Origin: Jiangella muralis
Lineage (GTDB): Bacteria > Actinomycetota > Actinomycetes > Jiangellales > Jiangellaceae
DNA length: 64,000 nucleotides
Direction of reading: 5' to 3'
Assembly (NCBI RefSeq): GCF_001270745.1
Contig: NZ_KQ434759.1
Span: 124,001-188,000, forward strand
Position 1 is the stretch's first letter. Every line of letters starts with the position of its first letter. A program made the translations under genes and the position numbers. The notes beneath the pieces were generated by a model. It saw only the letters and a list, made by a program, of their open reading frames with translations, did not search any database and was not told where the DNA came from. Shown in pieces: positions 52,753 to 60,950 of the stretch.

Positions 52753-53577
52753 GTGAAGGTCCTCATCGTCGGCGGCTCCGGATTCCTGGGCGGTGAGCTC
52801 GTCCGCCAGGCTCGTGCGGCCGGCCACGACGTCGCCGCGACGTACCTGACCCGGCCGGGCGGCGACGACGGCGTCGAGTGGCGGCCGCTGGACGTGCTCC
52901 GGCGCGACGAGGCCGAGGCGGTGGCCGGCGCGGTCCGCCCGGACGTCGTCGTCAACGCGGCGTACCGGCAGGCGGACTGGGCGATCACGGCCGACGGCGC
53001 GGCGCATGTGGCGCTGGCCGCGGCGGCGACCGGTGCCCGCCTCGTCCACGTCTCCAGCGACGCGGTGTTCTCCGGCGCCGCAGTCCACTACGACGAGACG
53101 GCCGTCCCGGATCCGGTCAACCCGTACGGCGCGGCGAAGGCCGCGGCCGAGACGGCGGTGCGGGCGATCGCCCCTGCCGCCGTCGTCGTCCGCACGTCGC
53201 TGATCATCAGCGACGGCGGCTCGCCGCAGGAAACCCGCGTCCACGACCTCGCCGCCGGCCGCCGCTCGGGCGTCCTCTTCACCGACGACATCCGCTGCCC
53301 CGTCCACGTCGCCGACCTCGCGGCCGCCCTGCTGGAGCTGGCCGCGTCAGACCGCGCCGGCACCCACCACGTCGCCGGCCCGGACGCCGTCAGCCGGTAC
53401 GACCTGGGGCTGCTCATCGCCCGCCGCGATGGCCTCGACGGCGCCGCGCTGCCGGCCGGCACCCGGGCCGCATCCGGCCCGCCCGGCCCACTCGACGTCC
53501 GCCTCGACAGCCGTGCGACGCAGGTGGTGCTCCGTACCCGCCTCCGGGGCGCGCGGGAGTTCCTCGCGCCCCGCTGA
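52753..53577 (+). CDS. RmlD-like sugar nucleotide reductase/epimerase
   Basis: 274 aa extended SDR. Nucleotide motif VLIVGGSGFLGGELVRQA (residues 2-19) and active site YGAAK (YxxxK, about 125). VVNAAYRQADWAITADGAAH and LVHVSSDAVFSG match the RmlD/dTDP-4-dehydrorhamnose reductase group. No other sugar nucleotide gene is nearby, so the substrate is uncertain. GTG 52753. Confidence 0.87.
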   Translation: MKVLIVGGSGFLGGELVRQARAAGHDVAATYLTRPGGDDGVEWRPLDVLRRDEAEAVAGAVRPDVVVNAAYRQADWAITADGAAHVALAAAATGARLVHVSSDAVFSGAAVHYDETAVPDPVNPYGAAKAAAETAVRAIAPAAVVVRTSLIISDGGSPQETRVHDLAAGRRSGVLFTDDIRCPVHVADLAAALLELAASDRAGTHHVAGPDAVSRYDLGLLIARRDGLDGAALPAGTRAASGPPGPLDVRLDSRATQVVLRTRLRGAREFLAPR

Positions 53578-53640
53578 CCCGGAAGTGTCCGACCCCGCGA
53601 CTAACCTCCCGCGCACCAAGGGGGAAGTACGAGGGGGCGG

Positions 53641-55062
53641 GTGGACATGACCGAAGAGACCTGGCATGAGGCGCGGCTCATCCCGACATCGGGCATCAAC
53701 GGCGCCGAGGAGCAGGAGCGCCGCGCGACCTCGGCGTTGCTGGCCGTGATGACCGCGGTCCGCGAGTTCGGCCGCGCGCTGACGAAGCCGTTCGGCGCGC
53801 CGGCGGGCAACGTCGAGACCTACATCGAGGTGCCGTTCGTCCTGGGCGAGAAGAAGCTGTTCCCGGACGGCCTGGTCCGGGTCAGCCGCGGCCAGAAGAC
53901 GTGGACGGCGTTGGTCGAGGTCAAGACGGGCAGCAACGAGCTGGCGGCAGAGCAGCTGGAGAACTACCTCGACATCGCCCGCGACCACGGCTTCGATGCG
54001 GTCCTGACCATCTCGAACGAGATCCCGGCCGTCCCGGGTCAGCACCCGGCGAAGGTCGACAAGCGAAAGCTGCGCAAGGTGGCGATACACCACCTGTCCT
54101 GGACCAGCGTGCTGACCGAGGCGGTCATGCAGAAGGAGTTCCGCGGCATTGCCGATCCCGACCAGGCGTGGATCCTCGGCGAGCTCATCCGGTACCTGGA
54201 GCACCCGCGCTCCGGCGCCCTCGAGTTCGACGACATGGGCGAGAGCTGGGTTGCGACCCGCAACGCCGTCGCGGCCGGGACGCTGCGGCCCACCGACAAG
54301 GGCGTCAGCGAGGTCGCCAACCGCTTCGACGCGCTGCTGCGCTTCGCCAGCCTCCGCCTCGGCCGTCAGCTCGGCACCGAGGTGACGCCGGTCCTGTCTC
54401 GTCGGGAACTGGCAGAGCCGGCGCTGCGCTCCCAGTGGCTGATCGACCACCTGGCCGAGCACGCGACCCTCACGGGCGCGATCCGCATCCCCGACACCGT
54501 CGGCGAGCTGGTGGTGACGGCCGACCTGCGGGCCGGCCGCATCACCTGCCACGTCGACGTCGACGCGCCCCGGGAAGGGCGGCAGACGACGCGGGTCAAC
54601 TGGCTGGTGCGGCAGCTCAGGACCGCCCCGGCCGACCTGCGCATCGAGGCGTTCGTCCTGCATGGACGGGGCGCCGGCTCGGCCGAGCTGTTGGCGACGG
54701 TCCGCGACGATCCCGGTGTGCTGGTGGCCGACCCGGCCAAGGACCTCAGGTCGTTCCGGGTCGCCCAGAGCCTGCCCATGGGCGGCAAGCGCGGCCGGGG
54801 CCGCGGCAGCTTCATCGACTCCGTCCTCGCCGTGGTCGACACCTTCTACGGCGAGGTCGTCCAGCACCTGAAGGCGTGGTCGGCAGCGCCGCCGCGGCTG
54901 CGTCCCGAGCCGGAGCCCGAGGCTGCGGACCGGCGGCCCGAGGTCCCGGCCGCCCTGGTCTCGACGTCGCTGTCTTCGCAGGACGGCGCCGAGGCGGTCG
55001 CTTCGGTAGTCGCCGCGGCGGACCCGGACCCGATGCCCGAGGACGTGGCCGCCGCGGACTGA
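53641..55062 (+). CDS. PD-(D/E)XK nuclease-like protein, stand-alone
   Basis: 473 aa. Residues 55-125 contain EVPFVLGEKKLFPDGLVRVS and TALVEVKTGSNELAAEQLEN, matching D...ExK of restriction-type nucleases, then LDIARDHGFDAVLTISNEI. Residues 125-430 are unassigned, and the tail is low-complexity and acidic. Related proteins are sometimes labelled stress response protein. GTG 53641 or ATG 53647 start. No methylase or phage gene is near. Confidence 0.72.
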   Translation: MDMTEETWHEARLIPTSGINGAEEQERRATSALLAVMTAVREFGRALTKPFGAPAGNVETYIEVPFVLGEKKLFPDGLVRVSRGQKTWTALVEVKTGSNELAAEQLENYLDIARDHGFDAVLTISNEIPAVPGQHPAKVDKRKLRKVAIHHLSWTSVLTEAVMQKEFRGIADPDQAWILGELIRYLEHPRSGALEFDDMGESWVATRNAVAAGTLRPTDKGVSEVANRFDALLRFASLRLGRQLGTEVTPVLSRRELAEPALRSQWLIDHLAEHATLTGAIRIPDTVGELVVTADLRAGRITCHVDVDAPREGRQTTRVNWLVRQLRTAPADLRIEAFVLHGRGAGSAELLATVRDDPGVLVADPAKDLRSFRVAQSLPMGGKRGRGRGSFIDSVLAVVDTFYGEVVQHLKAWSAAPPRLRPEPEPEAADRRPEVPAALVSTSLSSQDGAEAVASVVAAADPDPMPEDVAAAD

Positions 55063-55087
55063 CGGCCACGCCCTCGACCGAACGGCG

Positions 55088-55852
55088 TCAGCGGGCGGGC
55101 AGCACCCGGGAGACCAGCGCCTTCGCGCGCGCCCGGATGCTCTCGCCGCGCGACGGCGCCAGCGGGCCCGGCAGCTGGTCCGGCAGCGGCTGGATGGGGT
55201 TGTCGCAGTAGATGGTGCCGGTGACGTAGAGGTCGCCGAGGATCACGACGTCGCCGTTGAACTGCGCCGAGCCGTGGGCGAGCACCGCCAGGCCGAACTC
55301 GTTGATGGCCACGATGCCCGCGTCGTCGGGGGTCGAGCTGTACGCGACCATCCCGGCGATGTTGATGCCGGCACCGAGGACGCCCGCGCCGGCACCCACC
55401 ACGTCCGTCTGGTTGAGGCCCATCACGCCGGCGCGATCGGGGTGGATCGTCGACGCCGCGACGCCGTCGTTCTGCCCGCCGCCGGCCGCGATGGCGGCGC
55501 CGGTGCCGGAGGTGTTGGCGTAATTCGCCGCGGAGACGCCGTACGCGTTGGCCGAGTAGCTGCCGCCCGCGAAGCCGTTGGACCGGGCGGACGTCATCAG
55601 CGCGGCCGCGCCGGAGCCGGCGTTGTGCACGGCGACGGTCGGGGTCGAGGAGCTGGAGCTGACGCCGGTCGAGGCGGAGCCCGACGTGTTCGAGCGGCCC
55701 AGGACGAGCGCCTGGCCGGCCGCGGCGTCCGCCTGCGCGGCGCCCGCGACGCCGATGACGGCGGCGCCGGTGGCTCCGGCGGCGCCCGCGGCGAGGAACC
55801 GCCGGCGGTTCGGGGTGGTGGTCGTGGTCTCGTGGTCGGTCGTGCCGTCCAT
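55088..55852 (-). CDS. Tat-exported repetitive Gly/Ala/Ser-rich protein
   Basis: 254 aa. A Tat signal RRRFLAAGAAGATGAAVIGV leads into short beta-rich repeats with NTSGSA, NAGSGAAAL, NTSGTGAAI and a domain AQFNGDVVILGDLYVTGTIY near the C-terminus, similar to beta-helix or tail-spike-like sequences. Probably surface exposed; exact role unknown. I chose ATG 55852 before the Tat motif. Confidence 0.75.
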   Translation of the reverse strand: MDGTTDHETTTTTPNRRRFLAAGAAGATGAAVIGVAGAAQADAAAGQALVLGRSNTSGSASTGVSSSSSTPTVAVHNAGSGAAALMTSARSNGFAGGSYSANAYGVSAANYANTSGTGAAIAAGGGQNDGVAASTIHPDRAGVMGLNQTDVVGAGAGVLGAGINIAGMVAYSSTPDDAGIVAINEFGLAVLAHGSAQFNGDVVILGDLYVTGTIYCDNPIQPLPDQLPGPLAPSRGESIRARAKALVSRVLPAR

Positions 55853-55980
55853 GGTCCCCCCATGCGTTCCAGCCCGGCCGCGGGTCGGCGCGGGCACGGT
55901 CGGTAACGGCTCGGACCGTAACAGCGGGCCGATAGATCGTCAACAGGTATCCGGACCGCGATGCGGACGGGAGAAGTGGG

Positions 55981-56054
55981 TGCGCCTGGAGGGACTCGAA
56001 CCCCCGACCAAGAGCTTAGAAGGCTCCTGCTCTATCCAACTGAGCTACAGGCGC
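55981..56054 (-). tRNA. tRNA-Arg (anticodon TCT)
   Basis: 74 nt, no encoded CCA. Acceptor GCGCCTG with CAGGCGC, anticodon loop CTTCTAA with anticodon TCT, T loop GTTCGAGTCC. Confidence 0.95.
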
Positions 56055-56086
56055 AATCGCAGACACACGACATTGTGACCGAAAGA

Positions 56087-56644
56087 TCAGCTCTGCCGCA
56101 CGGGCCGGCCGAGGCCCTCGACCACTTGGGCGCCCGGCCACGCCGCCAGCACCGGGCCGGGGAGCGCCAGCTTGGAACCGCGCACCCCGCTGCCGACCAC
56201 CGCGAAGGGTAGCGCGGCGACCGCCGGGTCGACCAGGATCGGCCAGTCGGCGGGCAGCCCGATGGGGGTGATGCCGCCGTACTCCATGCCGGTCGATTCG
56301 ACGGCGGCATCCATCGGCAGGAACGACGCCTTGCGGACGCCGAGCAGCTTGCGCACCACGCCGTTGACGTCGGCCCGCGTCGTCGCGAGCACCATGCACG
56401 CCGCCACGTACGAGACGCCCTCGCGCTTGCCGGCGACGACGACGCAGTTGGCGGACTCCTCGGGAGCGACGTCGTACGCGGCGCAGAACTCGGCGGTGTC
56501 GGCGAGCGCCGGGTCGATCGGGGCGACGTAGACGGACGCCGCGGCCGGGGAGCCCTCCAGGGCGGACTTCACCGGCCCGCCGAGCAGGTCCGGACGGGAC
56601 AGCGCCGGCTCCGCCGCGAGCCGGCCGATCTTCGGAGTTGTCAC
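56087..56644 (-). CDS. YbaK/ProX-type aminoacyl-tRNA deacylase
   Basis: 185 aa. It hydrolyses mischarged tRNAs such as Cys- or Ala-tRNA(Pro). The pattern NCVVVAGKREGVSYVAACMV (about 69-88), then RKLLGVRKASFLPMD and GMEYGGITPIGLP, is typical of YbaK. GTG 56644. It is divergent, 25 bp away, from a NUDIX gene. Confidence 0.92.
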   Translation of the reverse strand: MTTPKIGRLAAEPALSRPDLLGGPVKSALEGSPAAASVYVAPIDPALADTAEFCAAYDVAPEESANCVVVAGKREGVSYVAACMVLATTRADVNGVVRKLLGVRKASFLPMDAAVESTGMEYGGITPIGLPADWPILVDPAVAALPFAVVGSGVRGSKLALPGPVLAAWPGAQVVEGLGRPVRQS

Positions 56645-56669
56645 CCCACGATGCTACGGTCCCGTCTTC

Positions 56670-57506
56670 GTGGCCCTCTTCCCGCGCCTGCGCGTCTCCG
56701 CCTACGTCATCTGCGAGGACGGCGACGGCCGGCTGCTGCTGTCTCGCTGGATCGGCTACGAGGACGGCCCGCACTGGTCGCTGGCCGGCGGCGGCCTGGA
56801 CCCGGTCGAGGACCCGCGGCAGGGCGCCCTGCGCGAGGTGTTCGAGGAAACCGGCTACATCGTCGAGCTGGACGGGCTGCTCGGCGTCGACGTCGAGCAC
56901 TTCGTCAGCGAGCGGCACGTTCCCGCTGGCTACGACGGCGTCGACGTGTACGCGGTGCGTATCGTCTACCGCGGCCACGTCGTCGGCGGGGAGCTGACGC
57001 ACGAGGTGGGCGGCACCAGCGACCTCGCCGCCTGGCTGACGCGCGACGAGGTGGCCGCGGCGCCCAAGGTCTCGCTGGTCGAGGCGGGCCTCGCGCTCTA
57101 CGACGACGGCGACGGCGTCCCGGTCGCGCCCCACGAGCCCAACCCGCCCGTGCCCGGCGGCGTGCGCGTCGAGCAGCGGGTCGCGGCCTACGGGATCGGC
57201 CCGGACGGCGACACGGCAGGCGCGCTGCTCGATCACGGCGCCGACCCGGCCGACGTGGTCCGGGAAGCGTTCCGCGCCCAGCGCGGCCGCGACGTCACCG
57301 TCGGCCGGCCGCGCGACGCCTCCAGCAGCGTCGAACCCCTCGGCGACGACGCCGTCCGCTGGACCGTCCGCCTCGACTACGACGTCGCCCCGGCCGCGGG
57401 CGGCGGGTCGTTCATCAGCCGGAAGGCGGGGACGACGAACGGGGCGAGCGTGAGCAGGAACACGACGACTCCGACGGACACGAGCGTCGGCCGGACGCCG
57501 GCCTGA
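56670..57506 (+). CDS. NUDIX hydrolase
   Basis: 278 aa. NUDIX box GGGLDPVEDPRQGALREVFE, then ETGY (about 40-63; GX5EX7REUXEEXGU). A second part (about 155-250) is unassigned. GTG 56670 lies 9 nt after TACGGT and may be leaderless. The last 130 bp lie opposite the 3' end of the MFS gene and read as low-complexity (TNGASVSRNTTTPTDTS), so the true C-terminus may have been lost. Confidence 0.88.
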   Translation: MALFPRLRVSAYVICEDGDGRLLLSRWIGYEDGPHWSLAGGGLDPVEDPRQGALREVFEETGYIVELDGLLGVDVEHFVSERHVPAGYDGVDVYAVRIVYRGHVVGGELTHEVGGTSDLAAWLTRDEVAAAPKVSLVEAGLALYDDGDGVPVAPHEPNPPVPGGVRVEQRVAAYGIGPDGDTAGALLDHGADPADVVREAFRAQRGRDVTVGRPRDASSSVEPLGDDAVRWTVRLDYDVAPAAGGGSFISRKAGTTNGASVSRNTTTPTDTSVGRTPA

Positions 57507-58639
57507 TCGGTCAGTGCGCCCACCACGACCGGGCCCAGGGGGATGCCGGCCCAGGCGGACGCCTTCACCGCGCCCAGCACCCGGGGGAGCATCTCGACCG
57601 GGATCCGCTCGTACTGCACGGCGCCGACGATCGGGTTGATGCCGCCCGCGGCCAGTCCGCAACATGCCGCCGTCACGACTACGGGGAGCAGGGTGTCGCT
57701 CAGGGCCAGGCTCACGTACAGCGGCGATCCGCCGATCAGGAAGCCCACGGCGTAGGCGAGCCACCGATTCACCCGCGGCGCCATCCAGGCTCCGACGAGG
57801 CTCCCGGCCAGCGCGCCCAGTCCTGACGCGGCGGCGACGGTGCCGACGGCCGCCACCGGCAGCCCGCTGTCGCGCACCCACGACGGCAGCAGCACGCTCA
57901 GGTAGCCGGTGCTGAGCAGGTTCGTCGCGGCGATCATGACGACCAGAGCACGCAGGACGGGGTCGTGGACGAGGAACGAGAGGCCGTCGGCGATCCGGCG
58001 CAGGTACGGCTCGACGGGATCGGTGCCGGCGCCGAGCTCGCCCGGCACCAGGAGCCCGACCAGCAGGGACGCGATCACGAACCCGCATCCGCTGGCCAGC
58101 AGGACCAGCGGCGCGGGGAGCAGGCTCAGCAGCATCGCGGCCAGCGGCGCGCCGAGCAGGGTGCCGGCCTGGGTGGCCGAGGCGTGCAGCCCGGCCGCCC
58201 GGCTCAACGGCGTCCGGCTCAGCAACGCGGTGCCCGGGACCAGCGGTGCGCTGCCGCAGTCGGCCACTCCGCGCACCGCGCCCACCACGGCGACCACGGC
58301 CAGCAGAGTGCCGTAGCCGAGCTGCCCACTCGCATGCAGCGCCGGTACGACCAGCACGACGAGCCCGGCGACGAGGTTGCCGAGCCAACTGGCCCGGCGC
58401 GGCCCGATGCGCTCGACCCACGGGCCACCGAGCGCCTGCATCGCGACGTAGGGAGCCATCTCGGCGAACACCGCCACTCCGGTACGGGTGGCGCTGCCCG
58501 TCGTGCTGAGCACCAGCCAGGGGATGGCGATCGCGGAGACGGCGGTACAGGTGACCGAGGTGAGATACGCGCCCAGGACCGCGGCCAGCGGCAGCCGGCG
58601 TGGTGCGGCCACGACGGCCGGCGCAGGCGCGGTACCCAT
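57377..58639 (-). CDS. MFS transporter
   Basis: 420 aa, about 12 helices, as in EmrB/MdfA-type and macrolide exporter-like carriers (VTCTAVSAIAIPWLVLSTTG, GPRRASWLGNLVAGLVVLVV). Substrate unknown. ATG 58639 shares one base with the stop of the ArsR gene before it (TGATG), so the regulator and exporter form one operon. It overlaps the NUDIX gene by 130 bp, tail to tail. Confidence 0.9.
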   Translation of the reverse strand: MGTAPAPAVVAAPRRLPLAAVLGAYLTSVTCTAVSAIAIPWLVLSTTGSATRTGVAVFAEMAPYVAMQALGGPWVERIGPRRASWLGNLVAGLVVLVVPALHASGQLGYGTLLAVVAVVGAVRGVADCGSAPLVPGTALLSRTPLSRAAGLHASATQAGTLLGAPLAAMLLSLLPAPLVLLASGCGFVIASLLVGLLVPGELGAGTDPVEPYLRRIADGLSFLVHDPVLRALVVMIAATNLLSTGYLSVLLPSWVRDSGLPVAAVGTVAAASGLGALAGSLVGAWMAPRVNRWLAYAVGFLIGGSPLYVSLALSDTLLPVVVTAACCGLAAGGINPIVGAVQYERIPVEMLPRVLGAVKASAWAGIPLGPVVVGALTDQAGVRPTLVSVGVVVFLLTLAPFVVPAFRLMNDPPPAAGATS

Positions 58640-59310
58640 CAGCCCGGCTCGGCGCGGACCGGATGGGGGTCGGGCAGCAACTGGAACTGGAACACCGCGC
58701 GCCGCCGCTCCGGTCCGCCGGACGGTGTGACCTCGTCCGGTCCGCCCGGGCCACGTGCCCGGCCCTGCTGGTCGCGGCGATACCGGGCGACGAGTGCGAT
58801 GATCTGGCCGGACAGTTCCCGTGCCTCGTCGTGGGTGAGACTCAGCGAGGCCTCACCCAGCTGCCATGGCGACGTGACCAGCTCGTCCTGGCGCTCCACC
58901 AGCGTGCTGATCCAGGACAGCACGCGCTCGTAGCCGACCTGCGCGATCATCCGCAGGTACTGCTCGGCGGCCTCCAGTTGTTCGGTGTCGCCGGCCTGCC
59001 CGGGAACCCGGAAGGAGAACGTCGTCGCCTCGTGGGCCGCTCGCCACCAGCGGTCGCGCCGGTTCCCCAGCGACGCCTCCTCCTCGACGAGCCCGGCCGT
59101 CGCCATGGTCCGCAGGTGATAGCTAGTGACGCCGCTGGACTGGCCGATGCGCTCGGCCAGTCCGGAGGCGGTGGCCGGACCGTCCTCGCGCAGCAACCGG
59201 AGCAGCGTGAGGCGGATGGGGTGGGCCAGCGCCCGCACGTTCAGCGGGGTGAGCAGGTCGTGCCGGTCGGGGTCGAACCACGACGGCGGCCACGAGTGAG
59301 GGCTGTCCAT
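58639..59310 (-). CDS. ArsR-type winged-helix regulator
   Basis: 223 aa. HTH segment LNVRALAHPIRLTLLRLLRE, then GLAERIGQSSGVTSYHLRTM and EEEASLGNRRDRWWRAAHEA, of the ArsR-like HTH_20 type. No metal-binding Cys cluster is seen, so it probably senses the MFS substrate. A repeated box at 59336-59358 upstream may be its own operator. Confidence 0.9.
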   Translation of the reverse strand: MDSPHSWPPSWFDPDRHDLLTPLNVRALAHPIRLTLLRLLREDGPATASGLAERIGQSSGVTSYHLRTMATAGLVEEEASLGNRRDRWWRAAHEATTFSFRVPGQAGDTEQLEAAEQYLRMIAQVGYERVLSWISTLVERQDELVTSPWQLGEASLSLTHDEARELSGQIIALVARYRRDQQGRARGPGGPDEVTPSGGPERRRAVFQFQLLPDPHPVRAEPG

Positions 59311-59335
59311 GACGGCAGCCTAGAACCCCAAACGC

Positions 59336-59358
59336 ATTTTGCAAAAGGATTCTGCAAT
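59336..59358. promoter_or_regulatory. Direct repeat before the ArsR-MFS operon
   Basis: ATTTTGCAA (59336-59344) and ATTCTGCAA (59349-59357), 13 bp apart, in an AT-rich patch 26-48 bp upstream of the regulator start. Candidate auto-regulatory site. Confidence 0.5.
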
Positions 59359-59369
59359 CGGAGGCGCGG

Positions 59370-60283
59370 CTACGACGCCAGCTGAAACCGCCACACGATC
59401 GCCATCGGGCTGCCCTCGTACGCGGCGTTGGCGGCGTCGGGGGCCAGCGGGTGCAGCGACCAGATGTTCGGCGGGCGGCCCGACGGTGCGAGCGGCGGCG
59501 CCGCGCCCGCGGTACCGGCCGGCGCGCCGTCCGGCCCACGAACGGTGACGGGCGCACCGGCTCCTCGCAGTGCCGGACCTCGAAGCCGAGCGGCAGCGCG
59601 GCCGCCAGGTACTCGCTGGCGAGCCGGCTGCGGTTCGGCAGGTAGCCCATGGCGCCGTCCGGCCCGGGCACGACGATCGGCAGCCCGACGTCTCCCAGCC
59701 TCCCACGCGGGTCGGACACCACGAGCTGGCCGCCCGGCCGCAGCACGCGCGCGAACTCGGCGAACACCGGCCGCAGGTCCGGGACGTGCGAGAGCGCCAG
59801 CGCGCACACGACGAGGTCGACGGCGTCGTCGGGCAGTGGCAGTGACGCGAGGTCGCCGGTCACGAACCGGCCCGCCGGGACCTTCGCCCGCGCGACGGCC
59901 AGCATCTCCGGCGAGCTGTCGACGCCGATGACCTGGTGCCCTCGTCCGGCCAGGTACTGCGCGTGCCGGCCGGTGCCGCAGGCCGCGTCGAGCGCGACGC
60001 CCACCGGAACCTCGTCCAGCAGCGACCGGACGATCGGCCCCTCGATGTCGATCAGCTGGTTGCCCGGCCGGTCGTACCCGTCCGCCCACCAGCCGTACGC
60101 CTCGGCGGACGTCAGCCTCGCCGCCGGGCCGCCCGCGCCCAAGTCGTCCGCCCCCTCCAGCAGCGACCGGACCTCGGCCAGCCGCGCCGCGACGAACTCC
60201 TCGTCGTGCTCGCCGGCGAACGCGCGCAACAACGCGACCCCCTCGAGACCGAGCAGGTAGGCGAGCGGGTGCTGGTGGATCAC
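59370..60283 (-). pseudogene. SAM-dependent methyltransferase, frameshifted near the 3' end
   Basis: Starts GTG 60283 (VIHQHPLAYLLGLEGVALLR). Methyltransferase motifs: VALDAACGTGRHAQYLAGRG, VIGVDSSPEMLAVARAK, DLVVCALALSHVPDL. After PVRPSPFVG (about 59540) the frame becomes Arg-rich noise, while another frame continues with GPDGAPAGTAGAAPP and ends PMAIVWRFQLAS at 59370. One missing base at about 59535-59540 explains this. It may still be functional if this is a sequencing error. Confidence 0.8.
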
Positions 60284-60290
60284 GCGGCGC

Positions 60291-60812
60291 TCAGTGCGAG
60301 TAGACCGGCACGACCATGCCGCGGGCCAGCGTGTGGAACGCGAGGTTGAACGAGACGACGGCGGGGGAGGCGTCGCCGTCGACCCCGAGCGTCTCGACGT
60401 CGACCGCGTGGACGACGAAGAAGTATCGGTGCGGGACGTCGCCCTGCGGTGGCGCCGAGCCGAAGTACTCCTTCGTGCCGGCGTCGTTGCGCACCGCGAA
60501 CGCCGGATAGGGTAGCCCGGCGCCGCGCGCGATGGACGTCGTCGTCGCCGGAATGTCGACGACGACCCAGTGCCAGAAGCCGCTCGGCGTCGGAGCGTCG
60601 GGATCGAAGCACGTGAGCGCGTAACCACGGGTGCCGTCCGGCGCGCCGGACCACGACAACTGCGGCGACAGATTCGCCCCACCGGCCGCGGCGGAGATGA
60701 AGTCAGCGGCGAGCTGCTCGCCGTCGGTGACGTCGTCGCTGGTCAGCGTCATGGGCGGGACGGCCGGAAGCAGGGTGTACGGGTCGGGCGGGGTGGGACG
60801 TTCGAGCGACAT
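60291..60812 (-). CDS. YbhB/YbcL-family PEBP-like protein
   Basis: 173 aa. ANLSPQLSWSGAPDGTRGYA, LTCFDPDAPTPSGFWHWVVV and PPQGDVPHRYFFVVHAVDVE are the ligand-pocket motifs of phosphatidylethanolamine-binding (Raf kinase inhibitor-like) proteins. Ligand unknown. ATG 60812 has GGAGG about 5 nt upstream. It lies 7 bp before the methyltransferase gene on the same strand. Confidence 0.92.
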   Translation of the reverse strand: MSLERPTPPDPYTLLPAVPPMTLTSDDVTDGEQLAADFISAAAGGANLSPQLSWSGAPDGTRGYALTCFDPDAPTPSGFWHWVVVDIPATTTSIARGAGLPYPAFAVRNDAGTKEYFGSAPPQGDVPHRYFFVVHAVDVETLGVDGDASPAVVSFNLAFHTLARGMVVPVYSH

Positions 60813-60950
60813 CGAGGCCTCCATCGCGGGTATTTCTGCGCGCTCGACGTTAGTCCATCGACTCGTCACTGTGACTCGGCATGTGAACGATTGGCATCAA
60901 TGCCACGATGGCTCTTGGCCAGGGACCGTTCGAGAGTGCAAGATTCGCCA

